This document shows positions 12,306-29,683 of a stretch of 64,000 nt of DNA, one piece after another. Each line of letters begins with the position of its first letter. Positions within the stretch are counted from its first letter, which is position 1. Location: NCBI RefSeq assembly GCF_022201045.2, contig NC_068557.1:5518001-5582000 (forward strand), written 5' to 3'. The notes under the pieces were generated by a model. It saw nothing but the letters and a program-made list of their open reading frames with translations, did no database searches and was not told the DNA's origin. This stretch comes from Citrus sinensis (taxonomy: Eukaryota > Streptophyta > Magnoliopsida > Sapindales > Rutaceae). Position numbers and translations under genes: made by a program.

Positions 12306-14239
12306 GATACAAAAACAAAAACATGAATGGTTAACATTTATATTATGGCATACCTCAGAGATTTTAGTTTCATGAAAATATCCCAAAGAAAGAAGACATC
12401 CCTAACCAAGAACACTTACTTTCGTGGCTATACCAGCCTAACTGAAATTTGGTGTAAATATACTTCAGCCATTATTTGTGTAGATTTGCATTAAAAGAAA
12501 TAGCAGATCACTGAGCATCCGACATTCGTTCAGACTGATACCATCAGAAACTTGGAAAACGATTTTTTAATTCTTTGAAGGTGGGAAAAATAGATGTTGC
12601 TCACAAAACAGATGGATATTTTCATTGTTGGACTCCTGTTCTAGCGTTAATTTAAATAGTATTTTTGCAAAAATTAGTACAAGTATATGTTCTTTATCAA
12701 ATAACTGTTGAATAAGTTATATATTTGCAGCTGTGATCTTAGTATAAATGTATAATGAAAAGAATAAGAGTAAGAACTTAATTTTCAAGTTAGGTCTTAA
12801 AAAGTCGGGACTCCGGTAGAAAGGCTAAAGAAGAGAGTACAATGAAGGGACAAAATAACATGCTTTGGACCCATGCTTATGGATACCAAGACCAAAACAG
12901 TCTTATTAATACCAAGACTTATGCCTAATTGAAACTGGTATTATTAACCACTCATTTGAACACAAAAATCTCTTCATTAACTTTACAATCCCATCACATT
13001 CAATTTTGACACTTCATGTTAAAAGTTTTATGGACTCTTTACTAATAATGTTAGCAAAACCGTTTGGTGGCTAGAAACAAATGCGACCTTAGAGAAATTC
13101 TAGAAATTAATCTCGTTTCTCTTTTTCTAAGAATCCATAACATATTTCTCCAAAGAAAAAAAAAAGAATCCATAACATAACCATTGATTTTATAAAAATA
13201 ATATTATTATTTCTTAATTTAAACTTGCCTAACAAATCAGAAATCTTTTAACACCTATACATTATTATTCAATTGTGGTTTAAACTTATTTTTCTACAAT
13301 ATTATTAATTTGATTTATTAGAGTCCGATCTAGTCTATTGTCTACTTACACAAAATCTTCTCCCAATCTCATACAAGTGGAGCTTTAGGGCCTAAGCCCA
13401 CTTCTTAAAATATGTTTTCTTATGATTTCTAATTATGTTTATTATGCCTCTAATTTAAGATGTAATTTTTGTGATTTTTTTCTTCTAAAATGATAGGAGG
13501 GTGGGCAAAATTAAATTAATTTTTTTTAGCTTTATCTCTTCTACTTCTAGGACTTGAACTTGAGTATCTAGTTAAAGAAAACTACTTGAAAACTACAACT
13601 TTAAATATGAAACTGGAGAGAAAACAACTATGAAGCAAAGATAAAAATGATTATTTACATTTTAATCTCTTTAGATTCAGTTGTTTTTTCTGTGATGATA
13701 GTAGTGAGTCACAGGCGGACATCTTCATAAAATTAAAATGGACACGAAACTATAAGATAAGAAAAATATGAATTTCAAATGCATTATTTCTTGTTTTGTG
13801 TTTTATGTCTTTTAACTCCGTTTGTATGAAATTTTCTTGCGGATATATATATATAATAAAATAAAATATCTAACAAAATAAAATTTGTATTTTTTTATAT
13901 TTGAGAAATATCTTTCATTTTCGTTTAGAACCACTTATTAGTTTATAGTGTCATTAAACCAAATTGTACAAAACATCACGTTTTTAAGGTAAGTTGTTTT
14001 CCTTTGTTTATAAATAGAATAAAAAGTTGGAAGTAATTATGACCATTAATGATAAAAATTAAGTGGCTAAAAATGCTTCATGATGTCTATCAATGACAGA
14101 AAGAGCAAGGATAAGGGCAAGGGCATGTGAAGGTGACCAATGATCTCTGTTCTTTTCATTATGATCTTTATGATTACTGAAATGACACATTCCAAACTAC
14201 ATGTACAGTTTGTGGCTAATATATAATCATCTATTGATT
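12306..14239. other. Intergenic, nothing recognised
   Basis: AT-rich with short shadow reading frames only. No inverted repeat with flanking duplication and no coding signal were seen. Confidence 0.5.
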
Positions 14240-14361
14240 GGCTGGTGGTATGTTAGGTTAATCGTAACATACGTCACACACAGTAATAGTAGCAGATCCT
14301 ATCATAAGAACTATTGCTGTGTGTGGATGTACGTTACGATTAACGTAACGTAGCGGGATCC
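14240..14361. mobile_element. Small foldback MITE, 122 bp, with 9-bp target duplication
   Basis: The core is a strong hairpin. The left arm carries TTAATCGTAACATACGTC and CACACACAGTAATAGT; the right arm, inverted, reads TTAATCGTAACGTACATC and CACACACAGCAATAGT. The element is flanked exactly by the 9-bp direct repeat CTATTGATT (14231-14239, 14362-14370), pointing to a Mutator-like origin. The outermost 18 bp of the two arms match at only about 11 positions. Confidence 0.75.
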
Positions 14362-14370
14362 CTATTGATT

Positions 14371-15152
14371 AAGCTGTATCCAACTATCCTTAGTTAAGAC
14401 AACTCATATAATGATTTTATGAGATTAAAATAAATTAATTATATGTCATACACACACACACACTAATTGATCGAAGTTGAACAATATTGTGTCGAATCAT
14501 AGAAGCAACTAATGAAAATATCATAAACCACCCATAATTTTAAAAATTAATCACTGTTCCTCATGTTTCAAAACCTATTAAAAACTCCATTGTTAAAAAG
14601 TTGGTGGCATTCAACCTTTTTTTCTTTTTCTGTCTTTTTTTTTCTATTTTACATGTAACTTAGTGAAATCCACTATGAGTCAGTAAACATTTATAGTGTT
14701 AAAATAGTAAAAGACAAAAAAATGTTAAAAGTTTTCAGTTTTTTAACTACATGAGAGATTGTGATAGTTTTAATATATAAAGGGGAAAAGGATAAATTTA
14801 GACAAACAGTAGAGGTTTTATCGATAATTTTTTTTTTCTCAATTAATTACGTCTGACGGCTAAAGCATGAATGATCATCAATTTCATCATGCATGGATCA
14901 TTCATGCATATTGCATGGGATCATTACATGACAATCGATATTAACTTAAATCTTTAATTAAATTGACTCAAAATAATTACCAGAAGAAGTTTTGTTTTCA
15001 ATTGCGGTCAAATCTTTGGTGCTTGTCCAAATTAGAAGAAGTAACCAATTGAAAAAAAATCCACCCTTTCTTTAAGTGACGCGGCCTTTCTTGTGACTTA
15101 GGATAATAATTTTTCTTAATACAGATAGATTTATTGTTATTAATTACTTACT
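14371..15152. other. Intergenic, nothing recognised
   Basis: AT-rich spacer between the small MITE and the hAT element. It includes a CA run at 14451-14462 and clustered TGCATG motifs near 14870-14915. No gene. Confidence 0.5.
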
Positions 15153-15160
15153 CACCCCAC

Positions 15161-16158
15161 TAGGGATGGCAATGGGGAGGGGACCAATCTCCCCGTACCT
15201 ATCCCCGATATTTTACATATGTCCCCGTTCCCTCACTATCCCCGTCAGAATTACTTGAGAGAATGCTCATCCCCTCCCTGAATAATAACAGGGGATCCCC
15301 ATGGGTCTCCGATCCCCGAATAACTAATGTATTTTTTTTTTCGATTTTGAGTTAATCATATTAAAATAAAAAATTCAAATAAAAATAAAGTTCGAAATAT
15401 ATCTTACATTAATATCCATTACAAAAGTCACATACATTAAATTAGTAAGTAACGCAGAATGCAAGAGATACAAACTTCTTTTACAAACTATCATGAATAA
15501 ATTAATAGTCTAATACAAAATTGTTACAAATAAAATTGAATTTAGATTCAAAATTAACTTTTTCAATAGTGGCGTGGGCACTTTATAAATGTGGACTATT
15601 CCCTTTACAACACAATAGTTAAATCGGAGCAAATCAAGAGCAAATATTAGATTAGATTAGATTAGTTATTAAAATTGTGATTCGCTGTGGGCAATTATAA
15701 CATCTAAAAATAAATAAAAAATAGATTTAAGTTTAAAATATTTAAAGAATATTAAAATTAAAAAATTTTTGGGCTAATAGAATCTACTCTTTCTTTTTAA
15801 TGTTCTAAATAAAAATTTAGGACTTTAATTAGTTAATTAGGCCTAAAAGTTTAATAATATAAATATTTTGATATTTTTTATTTTTGCCAATATTTATAAT
15901 TTTATAATTTAAATTTTATTATTTATTTACTAGTAATTTTAAAAAATTAAAATAAAATTAAAAATTAAAACGGGGAAATGGGTAGGGGATGGGGATTCCA
16001 CCTCATCCCCGTCCCTTCCCCGAATAAGAAATTGAGTAAAAAAATGTCACCGTCCCTTCCCCAAATAAGAAATTGGGTATGAAATTATCCTCATACCCTC
16101 CCCAAATGGGAAAAATCCCCGAAGGTACCTGTCTCCGTGGGGATTTTTGCCATCCCTA
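15161..16158. mobile_element. Non-autonomous hAT element, 998 bp
   Basis: Ends are TAGGGATGGCAATGGGG and, inverted, TAGGGATGGCAAAAATCCCC. A perfect 8-bp target duplication CACCCCAC lies at 15153-15160 and 16159-16166. The subterminal regions are full of CCCCG and GGGGA motifs in both orientations. The interior is AT-rich and non-coding. The first 13 bases of the end are the same as in the element at 3513-4393, so both probably responded to one transposase family. Confidence 0.88.
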
Positions 16159-16166
16159 CACCCCAC

Positions 16167-17330
16167 AATGTTTTTAGTATTAGATTTTTCCCAACATTGC
16201 CCCCCCCCAAAACACCTCTGATCTGCCTCAAAGTCTAATTGTTTGATGGTAAGTTGGTGATGGTACACAATGTAGCACCATACACATTTATTGTATTTAA
16301 ATTTTTTTAAGTATAATGTGATTACTAAAAAAGCTGCTGTTACGTTGAAGCAGCTTCAGCGTAGATTCATCTTCTAAAATCTAAAACAATTATAATAACA
16401 TGCATCTAACGATTTTAAAAATTATTCTACGTTGAAGCATCTCCAACATAAGTAAACCCTAATAGAAAATATATATGATAAAAGTGGACTTACTCGACAC
16501 TTCAAGCAGGCGTTATATCTAACAATGCATGAAACTGAGATAATACAAAAGTGGTCAGAGTTATCATGACTTGACTTTCTCGGTCAACCATATTCAATCT
16601 TAGTTGTACTTACTCGACCATGAAAGCCCTTAACTCGGCTTTCTCGGCTGGACTAACTTTATCCAATTTTTGTCTACAAAACTTGGTGGTACTTTTGATT
16701 CTTTTAAATCTTAATTTTGGGATATTTACGTAGCATGGTTTGGTAGGGTAGGATATATTTTTTAAAATTTTGAAGTTATGGGGGGATACTTAATCAAAAG
16801 CAACTCCTAATTAAATGACTAAATGAGTGCCGTACAGTGAATGAGCCCCATTTTGACATTTTCCTAGGCTGAGCGATTTGATCTTGAAGTTCAGAATCTA
16901 GAGCGATTGAACAGCAAATAAGCCTCTTGTTTTCCGAAATTCTAACCCTAACGGTCTGGGAAATATTGAGTGATTCATTCTGAAGTTCGAGACCTCTTAT
17001 GGCGAGCCGAAGAGGGGTCAGAAATTTCAAAGTGTCGAATTCAAATGGCAGCAAAATTAATAAGAACTTACAAAATTATATGCCTATCAAAACGACACTT
17101 ATGTGAAGCCATGGTATCGAAACAACCATTTCCGAACAGATGCATCATCATCTTAATAGTTATGTAGGATTATACAAAATCCATACTTCACATAGCAGTA
17201 GATTTTCAACAAACATTATGCTGTTATAGAAGTGACTGAACAAAAGGGAAACTATCTTCTTCAGAATACCTAGAATAGGTATAAGCCATAACGAAATCTA
17301 AAAGAGGAGCCAGAATCTTCACTGCTTCAT
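16167..17330. other. Intergenic and probable ARF 3' UTR
   Basis: No supported gene. A reading frame at 16794-17054 (minus) has no recognisable motif. The last few hundred bases before 17331 probably include the 3' untranslated region of the ARF gene. Confidence 0.4.
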
Positions 17331-20889
<3,559 letters not shown>

Positions 20890-23856
20890 ATGGCTTGTGG
20901 GACTCGGCTTTGCTCATCTTCTTTGTCACACGCACTCTTTCCCGTTCTCATTAACCAAACAGCTCTCTCCACGAAACTCCTCCGGTTCAACCGACTCTAC
21001 TCGACCGCTCGGCTCTTTTCCTCCCCGAACAGGACCAACCTTCCACTTCTCACCCAGGCCAAACGCCGCTACGGCTTCTCAACCAAAGAAGACTCAGTTG
21101 CTTCCCGTAAGCAGACCTCTTAATCCACACCCTCAAATTTTATTTTCTCTGTTTTTCTTATTTCATTTTTTTTTTCGTAATCTGAGTTTAAGCTGATTAA
21201 TTTTTTTTTAAGCTGCTAATCTTCGTTTTGAACGGCCACTAAAAATTGTGGAGTATCCGGACCCGATATTGAGAGCGAAAAACAAGAGAATTGATACATT
21301 CGACTACAACTTGAAGAAGTTAGTTGACGAGATGTTCGACGTTATGTACAAGTGAGATTTCTTTTTTTTTTTTTTGTATTTTTTTTCAAAAATGACTTGA
21401 ACATTGTGGTTATTTTTGTTGAATTTACTTAGCTCGAAATTGTTGCCATGCTATTTTGCTTAAAATTGTTTATATTGCTTATTAAAAATCCTCGAAATTT
21501 ACAGGATTGTGAACAATTGTTTTTTGGCTTGCTTGTTAACAGAACTGATGGTATTGGGCTCTCAGCGCCGCAAGTGGGAATCAACGTTCAACTTATGGTG
21601 TTTAATCCAGTTGGTGAGCGCGGTGAAGGGGAGGAAATTGTTCTTGTAAATCCAAGGGTTAACAAGTATTCGAACAAAATGATCCCTTATGAAGAAGGTT
21701 GCCTATCCTTTCCTGGAATCCATGCTGACGTAGAGGTATAACCAAATGCCACATTTTTTCTCCTGTTACTTATCTATTTCAAATGCTAGTTGCGTTTGAA
21801 TACATCTACAGATATGGTTACATTGAATTCCCTGCTCATTTCTACTGTAAAAATTTTAAGCTGAAGTTAAGCTGGATCCTTTGAAAAGGGGTTTTTTAAG
21901 AAACAGTTAACAAACATCGAGTTTGGAGTCAGGGCAGTTTATTGTCTGTTGTATCCATTCCTGCTTATCTTTACTTTTTTGTTTTCTCCGTGGTTGTTGG
22001 TCTTACTTGTATGCTAGTTGGAATTCTATGAGAGGAAATACAAAAGGTTCTTTATTGAATTCTTTTGAGGTTAAGTAGAGAAGACTCTTATATTGGAAGA
22101 TTTAATTTTCAAAGAAACTGTTTTTAACTCAAGTTAGGATTCTAGGGTCGTTGTTGTTGGTTTGTTACTATTATGATTCCAATTTAGAGTTTTTCTCATT
22201 GTTCTATTTGCAGAGACCAGAATCTGTGAAAATTGATGCACGGGACATTAATGGTGCAAGGTTCTCAGTCAGCTTGTCAGATCTTCCTGCACGGGTGTTC
22301 CAGCATGAATTTGATCATTTGCAGGTTTTTGTTCTTTGATATAAGCTCAGTGTTTAACTGCTTTCATGAACGAATGAAGTATGCCTTCATACATTGTTGG
22401 AACAATTGTGTAGCTCTTTAAGTTACCTGATTCATACGGTCTTGATTATAGATACAGTAAATTGAATTCATTACAAATTGCAGAATACTGTATGAATATA
22501 CATAAAGTTTATGATTTATGAGTTTTTATTCTGTATCAGTATGTTTGACATGGATTATCTGGGAGCGCTCAATTTTTTTCGTAATTGCTATCTTGCATTG
22601 GTCTTTTGGTCCGCATAGCTGTATAAGCATACCCACAATGCACCACTCGTGTTTTTCTTTGAAATGGTTCCATTTGATTGCTAGTACCCTATATATATAA
22701 AATAGTTTCTAGCATAGCATAAGAGTTCATTGGCCTCCATTAAAAGATAAATAAATAAATACACCTAATTCTTTGGCCAACATATTTATGAGATACCTCC
22801 TCAAATTCTCTTTTCCTACATGGCAAGATTATGCCCAACAATGAAAGTAACGCTCATGGACTGAAGAAGCTTCCAGCTGATGGTCATTTAGTTGTCTATG
22901 AGCTTTTTATTTTTTATTTTTTGTAAGCTCCAGTTTTCTGGATCATCTGAAGTACTTTTTGCTGAAGTGGCTCATAATTCTGCAGGGGATTCTTTTCTTT
23001 GAGAGAATGACTGATGATGTTCTTGACAGTATTCAGGAACAGTTAGAGGTGAGTAGAATCATGTGTACTTTTTTCGTATTTTTTTTATTGCATGTCTACA
23101 GTTTTTGTTCTATTTTGAACAAATGAGAAAAATTCCCATTTCTTTTATCAGTTAATATTTTCCGTATGTCGGGGGGAATAAAACACCGGATGTTTGCAAA
23201 AATTCATCTCCCTTTTGTGTGTATTCACTAGTTGCTCACAATTAAGCTGCGTTATGTTTGGATGACAAGAGTTTAGAGGTTTAGGTTTGCAAAAGAGTCT
23301 ATGTGCTTGAAAACTGCCCATATTTTATCTGAATAACTTGCAGTGCAAAACAAGCCAAACAGAAACACACTGCATTTATTTTGTTCATCTTCAAAAACCT
23401 CAACACATTATAGAAGAGTAGTCTACTGTACTACTCTAACGTTGCTTACCCTTGTTATGAGTGGGCTACCTTGCCTAAGAAGTGAGGCATAGATGTTGAC
23501 CTGAAAAACTTTTAGCCTATCGCTGAAGCATGATCTGATATGTCTGTAAATTTGTGGAGATGGGTTCTGCAGAACAGAGTTAAGATATCTTATTAACAAT
23601 TGATACAAAGTCATTTGTTTCTTGAGGTTTTTGCTGTTTCTCATCTGTTGGATACATTGAAATATGGAAACATCTGTGTATAGCATTCTGTCCTGACTTT
23701 GTATAGATAAAGGGAAATATATATACTTGCTTAATACAGATCTGATATCTGCAGGCCTTAGAAAAGAAATATGAGGATAAGACTGGACTTCAAAGCCCTG
23801 AAAAGATAGAAGCACGTAAAAGGAGGAAAGCTGCTGTTGGTTTTGGAAAATCCTAG
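20890..23856 (+). CDS. PDF1B: Peptide deformylase 1B, plastid/mitochondrial
   Basis: Removes the formyl group from the initiator Met of organelle-made proteins. Six exons: 20890-21106, 21213-21351, 21543-21735, 22214-22324, 22986-23048 and 23755-23856, giving 274 residues, the size of known plant PDF1B. The N-terminal 70 or so residues are rich in Ser, Thr and Arg with few acids, as in an organelle transit peptide. The three deformylase motifs are in order: GIGLSAPQVG (122-131), EGCLS (170-174) and HEFDH (214-218). The metal ligands Cys172, His214 and His218 and catalytic Glu215 are intact. The C-terminus is a Lys/Arg-rich tail ending GFGKS. In exon 2 the second of two nearby AG acceptors is used because only it keeps phase. 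Confidence 0.96.
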
Positions 23857-25550
23857 ATGTAAAATGCGCTTCTTCAGATGCCTCATTCTTCACTTAAAAT
23901 ATAAATTAACTATTGGTATTCACTGCTACCTAAATTTATCCTTCGATTTTGATATCTTTTGGTGATTCTTGTTGTACAGGATAGGTGTGATTTGGCAGGT
24001 GATTGAACATATTCCATACACGTGCTTGCTGAGCGATCATGGACAGAACCCTTTGCCAAGGAATTGTAGGTGCAACAGAAGTCATCAACATCAGATCTCT
24101 TTGTGATTATGCATACGTCTTAGGAACTAGCCGCTGCTGGTACTGAAAAGATTAAAGTCAATCATTTTATTGGCAAATGATGACAAAGTGGATCATCATT
24201 CTCCTTGTTCCCCTCGTCTTGGTTATTTGCTTTCTTCTATATGACTATATCAGCAATTTTACTATTTAAAGAATAGAATGTATTTATCTTATGTATCTGT
24301 AGCATGGCAATGACATTTTTTTTTTCTTTTACATTTTTTATGCACATTAAATATATGTACTGATTTAATGTTAGCATTTGCCCTATTAACTCTTTTACAA
24401 ATTCAGGCCCTAGGTGTGACGTAACAATAGATTTAGTTCATGGCACCCATGTGCTTTTTTTATGCATTTTTAATGCGTTCCTACTTTTGATCTTCCATAA
24501 TTGCTGTCCCCAGGCTCAACCTTTGTACTTCCATCCGCCAATCAAGGCTAGTTGAGTGAAGAGAGCCAAAAAAAGGCCCCCTGCTAGTAACATAAGATTG
24601 ATCTTAACTGGCAAAAGGTCTGTCAAGCAGACAGTCAAAATCACTCATTTAATATAATTTTATTTACTTTTTCAAGGGGTAATTTCATTTCTTGATTGAC
24701 AATTAGGAGTCTCAGAATGTTAAAAACTTTTTTGTTTTTATCAAATGGGGAACATTGAATAAGAACTTCTGTTCAAGTAATTTTTTCCTATATCTCATGG
24801 TAGGTTAGGTTGAGTTTTGCGTTGCTGATGATATATATTGGGCAACCCTATGTATCCTGTTTTGCTTTTGATTTTTGGTTTGTTGTGTTTATTTATCTTA
24901 GGAGATATTTTTTTCTTGTTCTTTTATTATCTCCCACTTCCTGAAAAAGAAAATCTCGGTTTATAAAAGGAAAAGTTAAAATCTGAATTGCTGGAGTCTG
25001 TCTGGTTATCACTTCCTTTGGTACTTATTTTGTCACTTTTTCAAGTTATTAACAAGAGACGTGTCATGCAGAACATGTCATTGGTCCTACATTAGTTTGT
25101 TACTGTCCTGTGTGCCCCTCAGTTACTTTCGGCTTACCAATTTTTTTTGCTCATATTGATTGTTCTCTGCAAGATCTACTCTTGAAGCTTGGATACGATT
25201 GTATGTGTTTATGCTATTGAACTATTTCTGCAACTTTGTAAATGACGCTCATATAATCCGTAGAGAAATTAAATGTATTTTAGAGATTTGTCTTATGGCA
25301 TATCAGCTAACCTTCTTTTGTCTGACATCTATCAGAAGGACATAGGATTCTAGTTTATATTGAGAAATTAAGAGTGCTATATTAATTGCTGAATAGAAAT
25401 TACTGGATCCATAACAAAAATTCATATGCACTATGAGGATTTTCCAGTGGCATCATCATTTGCATTTCCATGGTTATACTTTAATAAGGGCAAGAGCATG
25501 ATATCATCTATCTTTTGGTGTAGCCACCATACCCCTAGTAAGAAGCTAGG
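23857..25550. other. Intergenic: PDF 3' flank and polygalacturonase 3' flank
   Basis: The convergent genes PDF1B (plus) and polygalacturonase (minus) both end into this spacer, so it should hold two 3' untranslated regions. No additional gene is supported. Confidence 0.5.
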
Positions 25551-27943
25551 CTAGTTTTGGCAGGAGTCACTGTAAGGGTGAGATTTAGCATTTGGTGGCA
25601 TGCCTCTCCGCAAACAATTAATCGGAGGATCAGTAGCAGTTTTCAGCTCTCCATATGCCTCCCAACAGAATGGTTGCGTTGCAGACTGCACCGGTTTTAG
25701 TGCTACTGTACTTAGAGATATACCAGTGCATGGCAAGATATCACTGCAGGCAAAGTGCGCAGGCTGTTCTGTGTAGGTTCCTCTTATATTTACGTAGGCT
25801 ATATTTGATACTTGGACAGCTGAAGATTCATTATGGCATGAGCTCTTTTCACAATAGTATTGGTCAATTACAATAGGAGATTTGACGTTGTTGACTTGAA
25901 TGTTTGAGAACGTGACTTGCTGCACTAAGCCTGAGCCACCCTGTAGTCCAAAACAGTTAGATTAATTTGTTACTAGTTAGTCCAGCAGGAGAATGTGAGT
26001 TGGAGATTTCTAAATAGAATTGCATGGATATAGTTCTAGCGTGATTCTAGTAGTTTGTACTACGTTACTTATTATGTTATGATAGTGATGTTGAGTTATA
26101 ATTTATACCTGCCATGTCTTTATTCTGACTCCTGTCATTGTGTTATGCATCGTGACATCTCGGACGGTGATTTTCGAAACACAGGCGTTGGTGTTATCTT
26201 TTCCCAGACTTCCAATGCTTATTCCATGTCCAGGACCACAGTTCACATTGTGTACGTCTATGTTTGAACATCCAGTTTGTATTGATACACAATCATCACC
26301 TGTGTAATACAGAAGCAAATTTGAATTCATGTTACTTACGTACCTGTGATCTGCATTCATTTCTTGAGCTTATATGTCTCAAATTGATCATTAAAAGATG
26401 AAGTTAGTCTGAGTCAGGGATGTAGATTTTAGAATTACCACAAGCAAGAGTACTGCTGTAAATGGTCACGTCTTGCGAGTTCTGTAGGTGGATCCCATCG
26501 GTGTTGGGGCTGTCACCCGGAGATGAAGCAGTGAAGTCTGAAACCTGTACAGCTGTGCAGTCGTCAAATTTGAGGTGAGTTTGCTGGCTGTTTTGAATTG
26601 TTATGCCGGTAACTGTAACGCCACTGCTACCATAGAACCTCAGCGCCTGCAAACATAGTAAAAGATTTAACCAGGAATGATTAGTTTGGACTAACATTGC
26701 AAGAATCTGAAAACGAACTGTTATTGACAAGATAATCACCGTTGGCTTGGTCCCCGGCATATTTCCTTTTAGCTCACTGCTTGCTGAATCATCTGCAGTA
26801 CCATAAGAGGAGGGCGCGTCATGCCACCAGACGGAGCCTTGTCCGTCGATTATGCCCTTACCTGTCAGTGTAATCCCCTTAAGCTTCGAGAACTCAAGCC
26901 ACTGTAAAATACCTGATCCCCAAGCTCCAGAATTTGTAGGAGCTATGATCTTTCCATCCAACTGAATGAAATTTTATGACATTCATTAATTCGCTCTAGC
27001 GGACGAAAATAATTATAGCATGAGTTTGTTAGCTTAATGGGGCAAATTAATTAATAATTAATTACCTGAAATAAAATGTTTGGTTGACAGGTAGGGCCCG
27101 AGAAGGAAATGGGTCCCACAAGGAATACGGAACCAGATGGAACCACCATGGTTGCTCCCTCTATCTTACAAGCCGCTGCCCATGCTGCTTCAAATGCCTG
27201 CATAATTATATGTCAAATTACCTTTTTGGACCGGAAGTTTAAGTCGGGTTCATGAAATAATTAAGCTGCAACAACGTGCTATAATTAGTTATCTAAATGT
27301 AATTGACACTTAGCTTGTTATTTCACCTTGATTAGTTTACTAATATTACTGTATTAGTATGATTTGATGGGACCGCCAAGATATTTTCTTATACAAGTGT
27401 CATTGTCATTGACTGCTCCGCACGTTCACATGCACGAGGCTCCTCAATATTATAAAATGATCACTTCTAAACAATAAGAGCAGCTTATTGCCTTATTCTC
27501 TCTTCTTATATATGCCGGCTGCTATAATAAACGTCGCCGGAATTCATGTTAAGGTCCGGACGTTCGGATTTTGTAAAATCCGGATTTGTAATAGAATATC
27601 GCTGTGTAATCAATTAACTAGAAAATTATTTATAAGAGGGTTAATTAGTGTTAATTTATGTCACCTTTGTGTCATCCGTGCGACCGTCACCTTTGGCTCC
27701 GTAGCTCAACACATTGAAAATAGCAGAGCTCGTCGCCATTTCTTCCGGAGCTCCGGAATAAGCATAACTCGTGAACTTTGACAATTTGCGTCCCTGGAGG
27801 GATGGCTCGTGAGCTGTGCTGCTTTGTATCGAATGCTTGGTTTGATCTCTAGCGCTGCATGTTTCAAAACTAGAAGACCCCAGAAGGAATGCCGTGAGAA
27901 TTGCTAATGCAAGGCTCGTAAGATTATTACAAGCAGCCGCCAT
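25551..27943 (-). CDS. Polygalacturonase (glycoside hydrolase family 28)
   Basis: Hydrolyses the homogalacturonan backbone of pectin in the cell wall. Six exons: 27665-27943, 27066-27197, 26740-26961, 26439-26646, 26109-26299 and 25551-25940; total 473 residues. The start MAAACNNLT opens a hydrophobic signal peptide (about residues 1-30); an upstream in-frame Met exists at 28006 but would bury the signal. The mature domain starts at [12 protein letters not shown], the usual plant opening. All four GH28 signatures are present: NTDGI (exon 4), GDDC spanning the exon 4/5 junction, [10 protein letters not shown] and RIK (exon 5). The basic Ser-rich spacer before the domain resembles the Arabidopsis At1g48100-type clade, a family-level inference. 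No defect seen. Confidence 0.93.
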
Positions 27944-28028
27944 CTTCGTTTGTAAAAGAGATGAATGAGAGTTTGCTATACTTATGATTAACTCGAGGTG
28001 TGGCAAATGAAGGAGATAAGTGGGTTGA

Positions 28029-28036
28029 TATATATA
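28029..28036 (-). promoter_or_regulatory. TATA box of the polygalacturonase gene
   Basis: Minus-strand CCTATATATATC lies 86-93 nt upstream of the start codon, predicting transcription start near 28000 and a leader of about 55 nt. Confidence 0.6.
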
Positions 28037-29521
28037 GGCGAATGAGCTTACCTATTGAGCTCAGTGTATACGTACAAACTGTAATAGGCAGTTGAAGAAA
28101 CGACTAAATAAAAACAGTCGCGAACCTGTCCTTGTCGATCATGTGCTTCTGTTTTTCCCAAAAGTTATTAATCAATCAATCCTTTGTCTTGTTAATTTCA
28201 TGAAAATCAGCCGCGTTAATTGCATACGAGTTAAGTTTATTGACCCCCCCAAAAAAACTTAAAAGGTAAACTTGCTTGACCCGTCAATTAAACACCATCA
28301 TGTTCAGAAGTTAAACTCATTATCTACATCAATTTTTCTTTTTCTTTTTCTTTTTTGGGTTGGGTAAATAAGAATGTCTTTATTTTATAAAATGGAGATT
28401 TATGTGGTATTAACAAAACAATGTTGTATTGCAAATTGGACCAGTATACGTACACCATCGTAAAAGGAGTTCTTATTAAATAACGTAGCGGTATCTAGTC
28501 CGTACCATATTTACCATTGAACATTGTCATTAAGAGAAATTGATTAATGATAACATTTTTTTGTGAATTATTTATCGTGGGCTCAGGTTATGATTATCTC
28601 ACGTCCATGTTAATTTGTGATAACTGATTGATTTTTTTCTCCCCTACCTATCGTAGCTGCATGTGTGTGTGTGTTTGTGTGTTCTATTTTGATTTTGATT
28701 TTATACTTCTAATGACGAGGGGCTAAGCACCAATTAAGCACGTCTCTTGTGATCAAACTTATATATACATAATTGATTTTCGACGCAAGGGCCGTGTGTT
28801 TATCGATTTCCTCTTGAATTAGATGGTCATGACTCATTTTAATAAATGTGTTTTTTGTGCATGCAATTATTATTCTCACAGAACGTGTTGCCAGCTTCCT
28901 TCTTTTCCTTTGTAGTGTGATGAATGTGCATATTTACTGGCAATATCAGTATCGCCCACACATATAGATAACGATTAAAATGCAAATTTTAAACATGCAA
29001 AATCCCTCAATAGTGACATTTGACTACTAATCCATATAATTTGTAGGAAGATTTGAAACCATTTAGCTTATTGTTTGAGTTTGACTAAAATAATTTACGT
29101 TATAAATTAAGGGCGGAGCCATACGGTGCCGAGAAGGAGCTAGCTGAAGCCCTTTCTGACTTTAGAAAAAAAGAAAAAAATTATTTTAATAATCAATTTA
29201 TCATTAATTGTCCTGAAAGCTCCTTTAAGTTTATTAAATTTTTAAAATACAGATGTTATTCTTCTTAGTCCCTTCTTTGTTCTTTTCTTCTTTTTTAAAA
29301 AATGTAGATATATCATTTATATGTCAAAATAATTTATCTTATGTTTTTCTTATTTGTTAATTTTTTTCTCATCAAATTAAGATAATTAATGTTAACTTTT
29401 GTTTTCTCATATCTCTCTTTCAGTTGTTAAAGAATTTATCATCATGACTAAATCCATCAATAAACTACATCTGCAAACTCTAAAATAGAGTTAAAATTAT
29501 AAGTAACTTCAAGATTTTAAA

Positions 29522-29683
29522 TACTAACAAACTAATGGATTCAATCTATGCCATAAGATAAATAATGAGACGTTAAAAAAATCCTAACCTATGACTAAGT
29601 AAGTACTAACAAACTAATGGATTCAATCTATGCCATAAGATAAATAACAAAACATTTTAAAAACCTTAACCTATGACTAAGTA
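29522..29683. repeat. 82-bp tandem duplication
   Basis: Two adjacent copies (29522-29603 and 29604-29683) both begin TACTAACAAACTAATGGATT and end near ATGACTAAGTA. They differ mainly in the middle (AATGAGACG versus AACAAAACA). Confidence 0.9.

Noticed and set aside
16794..17054. 86-codon minus-strand frame
   Set aside because: No recognisable motif and no splice neighbours; left as intergenic.
23423..23893. 156-codon minus-strand open frame
   Set aside because: It lies antisense to intron 5 and exon 6 of PDF1B, shows no family motif and is explained as a shadow.
29110..29160. Transposon end GGGCGGAGCCATACGG
   Set aside because: Resembles a common plant element terminus, but neither an inverted partner nor a target duplication was found.
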